Assembly (NCBI GenBank): GCA_028752905.1
Contig: JAQNBH010000012.1
Span: 28,157,816 to 28,221,815 of the forward strand
Length of the DNA stretch: 64,000 bases
DNA from: Cladorhizidae sp. MBARI D1340-BT2
Taxonomy: Eukaryota > Porifera > Demospongiae > Poecilosclerida > Cladorhizidae
Direction: 5' to 3'
The translations under genes were made by a program, and so were the position numbers. Position 1 is the first letter of the stretch. Each line of letters opens with the position of its first letter. This document shows, in pieces, positions 29,901 to 41,900 of this stretch. The notes beneath the pieces were generated by a model. That model had not been told where the DNA came from. It worked only from the letters and a program-made list of their open reading frames with translations, and made no database searches.

Positions 29901-32900
29901 ACTGTTGTTTGCCTGGCATGTCAATGGCCAACTCTTGGAGAGTGCAGTGCAGCTGTATGCACTGCCAGGGTCCAATAGGGTCACATATTTATGTACCTGT
30001 TCATATATTCCTAGTTGTCTAGGTATATATACATGTAGTCTTCATATATTCCTAGTTGTCTAGGTATATACACATAGTCTTCATATATTCCTAGTTGTCT
30101 AGGTATATATACATGCAGTCTTCATATATTCCTAGTTGTCTAGGTATATATACATGCAGTCTTTATATATTCCTAGTTGTCTAGGTATATATACATGTAG
30201 TCTTCATATATTCCTAGTTGTCTAGGTATATATACATGCAGTCTTCATATATTCCTAGTTGTCTAGGTATATATACAGGTAGTCTTCATATATTCCTAGT
30301 TGTCTAGGTATATATACATGTAGTCTTCATATATATATTCCTAGTTGTCTAGGTATATATACATGTAGTCTTCATATATTCCTAGTTGTCTAGGTATATA
30401 TACATGCAGTCTTCATATATTCCTAGTTGTCTAGGTATATATACATGTAGTCTTCATATATTCCTAGTTGTCTAGGTATATATACATGCAGTCTTCATAT
30501 ATTCCTAGTTGTCTAGGTATATATACATGTAGTTTTCATATATTCCTAGTTGTCTAGGTATATATACATGTAGTCTTCATATATTCCTAGTTGTCTAGGT
30601 ATATATACATGCAGTCTTCATATATTCCTAGTTGTCTAGGTATATATACATGTAGTTTTCATATATTCCTAGTTGTCTAGGTATATATACATGTAGTCTT
30701 CATATATTCCTAGTTGTCTAGGTATATATACATGCAGTCTTCATATATTCCTAGTTGTCTAGGTATATATACATGTAGTCTTCATATATTCCTAGTTGTC
30801 TAGGTATATATACATGCAGTCTTCATATATTCCTAGTTGTCTAGGTATATATACATGTAGTCTTCATATATTCCTAGTTGTCTAGGTATATATATACATG
30901 TAGTCTTCATATATATATTCATACAGAGGTTATCTTAGTTATACAAGGGGGAATGTGAAAACCCACAAGTGATCAGAAACTCTCTACCAATAAAATCATG
31001 TACAGAAATGTTGTTTAATAAGTGTACATGATCCAATATGGTAAAGGGTCATTTAAACAGTTGGCTGTAGTGTATTGGATTGACCCGTTAAAAAAGAAGG
31101 GAAACTAAAAACTCTATCCAGTAGACAATTTACAGACACACTTTGTGTTTAACTATACACTGCTTGTCACAATGTTGGTGCATGTGATTTATAAATAGCC
31201 CAGACACTTTGTGTTTAACTATACACTGCTTGTCACAATGTTGGTGCATGTGATTTATAAATAGCCCAGACACTTTGTGTTTAACTATACACTGCTTGTC
31301 ACAATGTTGGTGCATGTGATTTATAAATAGCCCAGACACTTTGTGTTTAACTATACACTGCTTGTCACAATGTTGGTGCATGTGATTTATAAATAGCCCA
31401 GACACTTTGTGTTTAACTATACACTGCTTGTCACACTGTTGGTGCATGTGATTTATAAATAGCCCAGACACTTTGTGTTTAACTATACACTGCTTGTCAC
31501 AATGTTGGTGCATGTGATTTATAAATAGCCCAGACACTTTGTGTTTAACTATACACTGCTTGTCACAATGTTGGTGCATGTGATTTATAAATAGCCCAGA
31601 CACTTTGTCTTTAACTGTACACTGCTTGTCACAATGTTGGTGCATGTGATTTATAAATAGCCCAGACACTTTGTGTTTAACTATACACTGCTTGTCACAA
31701 TGTTGGTGCATGTGATTTATAAATAGCCCAGACACTTTGTGTTTAAGGGGGGACTACACCTGAAACCACCAAAATTTGAACGCATTTTTGTAGCCATCAT
31801 AACTTTCCCTCCCTTTCTTCTGTGAAGATATTTTTTATACCAACTTGTTGCTCATTCTGTGTGCTTTAAGATGATATGTGAAATGTCTCTATAGGCACAT
31901 TTTCTTAGAAGATACATCCAAAAAGGCAAGGGTCACCCAAAAATTGCACCCCCCAAACTGCGGCGAGGATATTTCCCAAGTGCTGGTCTACAGATGCCCA
32001 AATTTGGTTTGTAGCTTACCAAGACATTTAGTTGTGATATAACGGAGGCATATTTTTCAACACATCTCTTGTTCATTAGTTCTAAGGCATTTCATTTCCA
32101 ACCACACAAAATAAACGCAAAATCTGTGACAGTCACCTCTTCTAATCACCATAACTCGGCAATGCTTCAAGTTAAAAAAAATATCAAACCGTTATATCAC
32201 AGATCACTAAAAGAGCTCTCAAATGAATCCTCAAATATTGAAATTGAGTCAAGTGTGGCAAAGGTATGTTCGCCGCAAAATCAGAACAAAATAGATTTTC
32301 AAAATTCCTGGCAATAATGTGTTGAAGGAGGGACAGTTGCATTTTGGGGGGAGAGTGACCCACATGTATTTCCCCCCTTTTTCTTCTTGTGGTCATCACT
32401 TTATAACTCCATAGATTCCGTAAACTTCATGGTATGGACTTGATATATAGCTCAAAAGATAGGTCTCTCTTTGTGCTCTCTGTTGATACTAAAATATTTT
32501 TCATAGGTATAACTATAGCCAAGTTACAGGAGCTACAAGTGGAGGGAACCTCAAAAACCTGAATGCCTGAACTGGCAGTATAAATATCTCCTGATTGCCA
32601 AGTGCTACAGAGTTGAAATTAGCACCAGTGGCTAGAGGAGGCCCTACTACTCTATTCAATGAGTGTTTTCATAAGGCGCTAAAATCTAAGTACGTGGTCA
32701 AGCGTGGTCTAGCGCGTGGGTGGAAAATGAATTTCGTTAATAATCCATAAAACTCATTTTCCACCCGCGCGCTTGACCACCTACTTACATTTTAGCGCCT
32801 TATGAAAACACTCATTGAATAGAGTAGGGCCTCCTCTAGCCACTGGTGCTAATTTCAACTCTCTAGCACTTGGCAATCAGGAGATATTTATACTGCCAGT

Positions 32901-35900
32901 TCAGGCATTCAGGTTTTTGAGGTTCCCTCCACTTTAGGTCCAGTAACTAGGCTATAGTTATACCCATGAAAAATATTTTAGTATCAACAGAGAGCACAAA
33001 GAGAGACCTATCTTTTGAGCTATATATCAAGTCCATACCATGAAGTTTACAGAATCTACAGAGCTATAAAGTGGTAACCACAAGTTTATTTGTTTTAATT
33101 TTAAAAATGGTGCTGTCCCCCCCTTTAGTGTTCCTTGTTGGTTTCTCTTCAAATCAATAAGAAATGCATGGACAAAAACCATCATAACTTTGAAATGGAG
33201 CATCCAATAGCTCTAAAACTTTAATATTGGCTAGTAGATATGTACAGCAACAGTTTGAACTGACAAAAAAAATCAAAAAACCTCCAAAGTTTTTCAGGTG
33301 TAGTCCCCCCTTAACTATACACTGCTTGTCACAATGTTGGTGCATGTGATTTATAAATAGCCCAGACACTTTGTGTTTAACTCTCTCATGGATACAGGCG
33401 TGACATACACGCGAAAGTGCAACTAGTACCGAAAAATAATTGTCTAAAATCAATCATTTGCTCTGAGCGTCTAAAATTACGTGTGCACATGCCCAGAGAG
33501 TTGCTCTAGTTCTAAAAAAAAGAATTGAAGCCAAACTATATAGGTAACCATGGTAGCCGTGACGCCGAATCTGACCTTACCAATCGCGTAATGGCGTCTC
33601 AAAAGTTTACAGCCGATGATGTTCTTGAAATGTGCTACAATAGCGATTTTGGCCTTTCAGAAGACGAATCTAGCTGTGATGAAGGAGGAGAAGTCCATGC
33701 CTACAAGGGACAGCGAGTTATCCAGCCTGAGCAACTGACAGCTCTTTTCAGAGCTGTCATTTCTGACCAGGCTTGTAGCTCAGCTAGCTTTGTCCAGGAC
33801 TGTGAATCTAGTGATGATCAGGGGAACTTTGAAGGTGAGTCAAGATTTATAAAGAGAGTATATACTTAGATAGAACTAATATATAGATAGATCTAGTAAC
33901 TATTTTCCTGAGTGTATGTAAAAGTGGGTGTGTCTATTTCCCTTGCTTGAGTGTCTAGTGATTCTAGTGAGTTTTAGACTGGTACAGTCTACATGTTTAC
34001 TTTCCCTGTTAGTTCACAGCTTGACTAGCTCTCTTTTTGTGTGTGCATATATCTTCTCCAGGCTCTTCCACTCTGTGTATGGCATCCCCTCCAGGCCCTA
34101 CACCTGTGAGTATGGCATACCTTCCAAGCCCTTCCTCTGCAGAGGTACCTCCTCCTTCCACTTTTCCACCTCCCAGTCTATCCTGCTCGAAGTCACTGAT
34201 TCCTGTGTCTGATGACTCGAGTGGTGACTCAGAACCTGCACACACTGCTCCACAGCAAGGTCATAGAGATGGCCCAGCAGTAGATGGTAAAGATGGACTA
34301 GCACTAGTTTGTAAAGATGGGCCAGCAGCAATAGAACTGGAAATTCTGCTAGTAGCGCGACCTCTTCCTCTAGCTCTACGACCTCTACCTCTAGCTCTAC
34401 ACAACCCCCTATCTCTACTCCTAGATCTGTCCTTACTTCTCGAATGTTTACCAGCTACTGCTGGTCCGTCTACTTCTCTTTCTGTCCCTTCTAGTAGCTC
34501 TACTGGTATGGATCCTTTTGGAGGTGTCTGGGTGAAACAGGAGCCAGCTGGTACTTCGTTCTCATACTCAAAGATCCCTGGACCAGTATCTGCTTCAGTT
34601 AGGGCTCAGAGTTCTCCGCTTGAACTCTTCTCCCAGTTTTTCACTGAAGAAGTCTTTGACTTGCTTGTGGTTGAGACCAATCGCTACGCTGCCACAGTTT
34701 GTGGAACTACATCTCATGCCCGTCGCTGGACTGATGTGACAGTCCAGGAGATGAAAGCTTTTTGGGGAATTCTTTTGTATATGGGTATTATAGTGCTACC
34801 TAGGTTAGAACTTTATTGGACTACTAAGTACCCCCTGAATGTCCCTGCAGTCTCTGATGTCATGCCCATCAATAGATTCCAGCAGTTGTTCAGGTGCCTC
34901 CATTTAGCTGACAACTCAGCTCAAATCCCACATGGTCAATCAGGACATGATCGACTCTTCAAGGTCCGTAACCTGTTAGATTTGGTTGTCCCAAGGTTTG
35001 AATCGGAGTATCTTATTCACCAAGACTGCACCATTGATGAAGCCATGATCCCTTTCAAGGGAAGACTCAGCTTCAAGCAGTACCTGAAAGACAAACCCAC
35101 AAAATGGGGGATCAAGGTCTTTGTATTAGCTGATGCTACTAATGGATATATAAAAACCTTTCAAATATACACGGGCAAGTCAGTAGAGGATAGTGGCAAT
35201 AGTGTAGGTTTATGTAGTAAGGTAGTCTTAGATCTCATGTCTGGCTTGGAGAATAGTGGTTATCACTTATTTACTGATAATTACTATACTTCCCCCACCC
35301 TCTACAATCATCTATATAATCGTGGCATCAATGCTTGTGGGACAGCACGTTCCAACAGAGTGGGTTTCCCCAAGGATTTGGTAACAAAGGCTACCAGACA
35401 TAATCGTGGGTTCATGGATTACCGCTCGAATGGGCCACTTCTTGCTTCCGTTTGGGTGGATAAACGTACTATTTATTTCTTATCCACGATGCATTTAGCC
35501 AAGCCTCCAGCTGGTACTACATGCACAGTGAAGAGACGTACTGCTACTGGTATTCAATCTGATGTGTCATGCCCCACTCCTCTGCCAGATTATCAAAAGA
35601 ACATGAGGGGGGTTGATCGTAATGATCAAATGACACAGTATTATAGCATGGGTAGACGTAGTACCAAGTGGTGGAAAAGGGTATTTTATTATATAGTAGA
35701 GTCTGCTATTTTGAATAGCTACGTGATGGAATCACATGTTAGGCCAGTTGAGCATGGGAAAAAGGGTTCGGCCAAGAGGGACTACCTGTCCTATCGACTG
35801 GAGCTTGCTGAGCTGCTGGTGGGCACTTTCTGTTCAAGGCAGCGGGCAGGGCGTCCGAACATTGAGCGTGTTCATCTCTCCCGCCTGAACCGTGACCTTG

Positions 35901-38900
35901 ACCACTATCCGCGTCAGATAAACAAGCATAAGCGCTGCGTGGTGTGTGAGGGGATCAGGAAAAGGAAGAAACTTCCAAACAGTGGACACAGGCACGAAAC
36001 ACGCATGATGTGCTGCACATGCCAAGTCCCCCTCTGCTTGGACAACAACCGCTTGTGCTTTGAGAAGTACCACAATGTTTTCGATTACTGTCGATAACTT
36101 GACTATTATAGTATTATTTGTTATATAGTTTGCTTATAATCATTACATACTTGTATGAACAGTAGTTTTGTAATGTATAATAAGGACTAGTGTTTGTTTC
36201 TATGACATGTCTGTTTGTAGTTTTTGAATGTAAAATGAATGCCATGTTATTGGGCAAATCCTGAAATTCAAGTCTTGTAGTAACAGGTATTGTTCTCTAA
36301 TGTGGTAAGAACATTTGCTGACCTGATGCAGTATTATGAAATGCAGTTAGACTTCGAATAGCACCCAGTAGCAATAGTGGATTACCAAAAAACACATTGA
36401 ATTATAGTGTAAAATAGTGATGTGATAAGTTTAATGATATTCATAATCGTGGGTTTAGTTGCTAAGCAACTGTAGTTGACCAAAAAATGCCCATCAAAGC
36501 TTTAACCACAACTACTTCAAAGGTTGCTATGGGATTTTTCACTTTCCTGGAAAGATATAAAAATAAATGTAGAAATAGGTCCAAAATTTGAGAAAACCCT
36601 GCGTAAATCTATCAGTGAAAGAGTTAACTATACACTGCTTGTCACAATGTTGGTGCATGTGATTTATAAATAGCCCAGACACTTTGTGTTTAACTATACA
36701 CTGCTTGTCACAATGTTGGTGCATGTGATTTATAAATAGCCCAGACACTTTGTGTTTAACTATACACTGCTTGTCACACTGTTGGTGCATGTGATTTATA
36801 AATAGCCCAGACACTTTGTGTTTAACTATACACTGCTTGTCACAATGTTGGTGCATGTGATTTATAAATAGCCCAGACACTTTGTGTTTAACTATACACT
36901 GCTTGTCACAATGTTGGTCCATGTGATTTATAAATAGCCCAGACACTTTGTGTTTAACTATACACTGCTTGTCACAATGTTGGTCCATGTGATTTATAAA
37001 TAGCCCAGACACTTTGTGTTTAACTATACACTGCTTGTCACACTGTTGGTGCATGTGATTTATAAATAGCCCAGACACTTTGTGTTTAACTATACACAGC
37101 TTGTCACAATGTTGGTGCATGTGATTTATAAATAGCCCAGACACTTTGTGTTTAACTATACACTGCTTGTCACAATGTTGGTGCATGTGATTTATAAATA
37201 GCCCAGACACTTTGTGTTTAACTATACACTGCTTGTCACACTGTTGGTGCATGTGATTTATAAATGGCCTTGAACTGGTAATGGTCTACATGAGTACAGT
37301 CTTGCTTCCTTCCTTTTTGAACAGCCAGTGAAGAAGTAGTTAATTCCTCGTGCCGCTCAAACGAGATCATGAAAGTTACTAGTATAGCAAGTCCCTAACT
37401 GAAAATGAGCTAGGTCTTTCGAGAAGATATTGTGACTGATGAATGTTCCTCTACAAAACCAATTGGACATTCTTCACTTTCATGGAGAAAGGTTCTATTT
37501 AGCCGTAAAATGAAAATAATCTTGCCAGACAACACACAGATACTTGTAGATACGCTGTAGGTACATACCCACACAGCACATAGACACCTGTAGGTACATA
37601 CCCACACAGCACATAGACACCTGTAGGTGCATACCCACACACCACATAGACACCTGTAGGTGCATACCCACACACCACATAGACACCTGTAGGTGCATAC
37701 CCACACACCACATAGACACCTGTAGGTGCATACCCACACAGCACATAGACACCTGTAGGTAAACAGCCCACACAGCACATAGACACCTGTAGGTGCACAT
37801 CCACACAACACATCCACACATGTAGGTGCATACCCACACAGCACATAGACACCTGTAGGTACACACACACACGCCTGTAGGTGCACATCCACACAGTACA
37901 TAGACACCTGTAGGTACACATCCACACAACACATACACACATGTAGGTGCATACCCACACAGCACATAGACACCTGTAGGTGCACACACACACAGGGCAC
38001 ACATACCTGGTGCATCCCGAGCCATGTGTCACTGTAGCTAGCATCCAGATTGCAATTCTGCAAACTCTCCTCTGCATCTTTACCGGAGGTACACGAATGA
38101 GCGTTGACGTGGTTCATATCCTCCAGAGTCCCGGTCCGAAATATGTTTCCAACCTCGTGACCAGACCTACCGGACCGAGCGATCCCGGGCGTCTGTTCCC
38201 GACTCACTGTTCCTGAAGTTCTTGTCCCAAATTCATTTTCTTTGTTGGTCAGGTCCTCATCCTCCTCTTCTTTACCTTCTCCTTGCTCCTCGTTCGCAGC
38301 CTCCAGCGTAAACGTCAAACCGACATCTCTTTCATCGTCAGAGTCACTCAGGTCACACGATCCCTTGGCCGAACCCGACGCATCCCCAGTAGGTGTAACT
38401 TCGCACTCGCTTTCACAAATTCTTTCATTGCTACATTCTTCCCTGCCCTTTCTCTTCCACCACTTACTTTTTCGTCCTCTTCTTCTTCCTCTCCCCACGT
38501 CCTCCTCCTCCTGCCCCTCCTCCTCCTCCTCCTCCAACTCAATCTCAAACTGTTTGTACTTGTTGAACACATTCTGAAGAAGAAGCCGATAATCTGTGGC
38601 AATCTTCGCAGACTTGAAGAAAAATGAGTTGTCTTCCGTCTCCAGTCCTGCACGGGCTCGGAAATCCGCCAAAGCCGCTTGCATTTCATTAGTGTTCACT
38701 CGAAGCAGGAGGAAAGAACTGGTAAGGGGGTGCTCTGAAATACTTTTGTACGAAGGTTTGTGATGGTAACTTTGGAGGGAGACCTGACTCCGCACCTGAC
38801 TGGAATCACCACTGCTGGTGCCAGAATCGGATCTCCCCTCGGGGAAAATGCTGTCCACGAGCTTCTTCGTCAATTCCATTTCCACTAATTCCTGTTCATT

Positions 38901-41900
38901 TGTGTCTTCTCCAGCAGTTTTCCCAGGAGCGTTTTGGGGTGCTAAAGTTCTTCTGAGTTTTGGAGTGAACTGGACAGACCAGTATATCACACAAGACAGA
39001 TATTGTCTGACGTCAGCTTCACGGCCAGCTGCTGTCTGAAGGTATGGAACTTTGAATTTAACTCGGGGAGAAACCGATATCAGCTGGTGTCTCAGGGCCA
39101 CCTTGAATTCAGTCTCTGCCAAGTTAGTGAGGACATCCACTCCAACAGATTCCAGTTTCAATATTGGATCCTGGACCGTGACATTAGAATCAACTTGTGT
39201 CAAAGCCTGTTCTGTACATTCCATCTTGCGAGGAGAAACCGTGGAGTTGTCATCTTCGGAAAATCTGGTAGAGGATTCCACAATGCCAGCATGAGAATCG
39301 GACTGAGTGCCATGAAAATCCTTGAAATCAGTATGGGAATCCACCTGTGCCTGAGTTGTGGTTTCAGTATTGGAAGCTACTATATTTCCATGTCCCTCTA
39401 CATCGGGTTCTTTCCAAACTTGTTGGGGGGAGAACATGTTAGGTCCAGGTTGAAGAGCCCCACTAGTAGCCCCAGCAAGTTGGGGGATAAAGGAATGTGC
39501 CCTGTCCTCCTCACCTCTGGTAACCCCAGCAAGTTGAGAGGTCAAAGAATTCCCCCCGTCTCCCTCTTCACCGCGAGTCGTCGACACTGTTGCTAGAGAG
39601 TCACTTTCTTTAGTTTTATAGAGCACAAGGGCATCCAGGCGCTTCACAAGTTCCGAAGGGAACTAAGAATCAAGAGGGTACGCCAGCGAGGGGTAGAGTG
39701 GAACCTCTGGAGTTGAACAAGACGACGAGTAGGGCTCAGAGGTTACACATACCACTTCATCCTCTTCAGAATCTTGGACTTTCCCGGGCCATGCAAATTC
39801 ATCAAGCAAGAAGGAAGACTTGAGGAAAGAGTTGTATGCAAGGTGGAGTCCAAACTGGGCGACTTTTTTCACCTTCTTCAACTCGCGATTTGTGCCTCCC
39901 CGAAGAGAGATGACGCAGCCAAGCCTCGGCTCGCAGACATCGACGTACATCAGGGTCTTCTTGATGCCTGACTCAAGCGTGAAGTTGCACAGGTAGAACT
40001 TGCCGCACGTTCCCAGGCGGACGTTGAAAAAGAGCTGATCGAGTGAGGTCATGATCTCCGCCCTTGTACAGCGGGCAACGCGGAGCATAACGCTAGGCTT
40101 GACCGTTTACCGCCACAACGATGCCCAAGTTGAACAAGTCTTCCAGCGCCAACCTCGAGACGGATTTCTGGACGAGAATGATGCTTGGCCGAAATGCCTT
40201 TACCTTGTCGACCAGGTTGTTGAGGTACTTGTGCTCCTGGAGATGGAGAGTGTCAAAGGAAGAGAGCTGGTTTTCACGTCTTTGAAAGTCAAAGGCACAC
40301 TTGAGGAGGAGAACAGTCGGATTAGAAATTTCGGTCCGCATCTTTTTGTGTGTGACGTTCTTTGAACAGACAACTCCGTACGTGAATGAGCTGTCCGTCC
40401 TCTGTCCGCAGGGGATCTTTTTCACGCGAACGTACTCGTTGATATCCATGACGTCTTTGGCAAAAACATCTGTGCGAACTGTTTGAGTTGCCTCCATGAC
40501 GAGCAGTGTCAGCACGCCTAGCCATGACAAACTCAGACCGTAGGACCTAATCAGTTGAGTCATGAGCGCATCGAAGTGACCAGAGTACATCTTCTGGAAA
40601 ACCTGTTCTGCCTCCTGACATGACTTCGGTCCAGATAAAGACTGAGCTCCCTCTTCCCCTACTCCTCCTGATTCTCCTTTGCTGGCACTGGGAGGGAGGG
40701 AGTCCAGAATGCGGTGCCCTTCACGATGGAAGCTGATGGTCGCTGAAGGCTTCGTCGCATACGACGAGAAATACCTCGACTTTGTAGTTGGGGAGAGGTT
40801 GGGATGTGGAGTGCTTGATGGCTGAGCCTGTCGTGACTTGGAGAGAGGGGAGGAGTTGATGGGGATAGAGGAGGAGGACATGGGGTGTGGCTTGATGGAG
40901 GTGGCAGATGTAACAGACGAAGGGAGGTGGAGAGTGGAGGTGGGGGAGGGAGTGGAGTGGGGGGACTCGGGAATGCTGGAATCGTGACTTTTGTTCATAA
41001 AGTCATCATCCACCACCAGATAGACGTCTTCAGAGGGCTTGTGTACGCCCTTGGAGCTGTCATGGCTGCATGTGAGCTTGGAGACGGAGGAGAGAGTGAC
41101 AGAGTGGTCGTATTGAGTGGTGGATGATGATGAAGGGGAGGGGCCTAAACGGATGCAAGCAACGTGGGCTGAGGGGTAGCTGGAAGGGATGAGATAAGGA
41201 CATGTAACACATGTGGAATGAAAACGACACTTGCATAGCTGTACCAAGTCAATAATATGCACTGTACACCCTCTCCCCGCCCCCTCATTTCTATACACCT
41301 TCAGCCCCAACTTCTATGCATTCCCCCCCAACTTCTATGCATTCCCCCAAACTTCTATGCATTCCCTCCCAACTTCTATGCATTCCCCCTCAACTTCTAT
41401 GCATTCCCCCCAACTTCTATGCATTCCCCCCAACTTCTATGCATTCCCCCCCAACTTCTATGCATTCCCCCCAACTTCTATGCATTCCCTCCCAACTTCT
41501 ATGCATTCCCCCCAACTTCTATGCATTCCCTCCCAACTTCTATGTATTCCCCCCCAACTTCATACATTCCACCCAACTTCTATGCATTCCCCCTCAACTT
41601 CTATGCATTCCCCCCAACTTCTATGCATTCCCCCCAACTTCTATGCATTCCCCCTCAACTTCTATGCATTCCCCCCAACTTCTATGCATTCCCCCCAACT
41701 TCTATGCATTCCCTCCCAACTTCTATGCATTCCCCCCCCCCAACTTCTATGCATTCCCCCCCCCCAACTTCTATGCATTCCCCCCCAACTTCTATGCATT
41801 CCCCCCAACTTCTATGCATTCCCCCCAACTTCTATGCATTCCCCCCCAACTTCTATGAATTCCCCCCAACTTCTATGCATTCCCCCCAACTTCTATGCAT

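Noticed and set aside
31130..37252. Repeated 22-residue frame on the minus strand, a possible repeat protein
   Set aside because: The 66-bp unit is a multiple of three, so frames stay open by construction; no start context, domain or link to exons.
39660..39668. Stop-codon readthrough in PIKfyve
   Set aside because: The TAG is better explained as the acceptor of a 90-bp GT-AG intron with matching phase.
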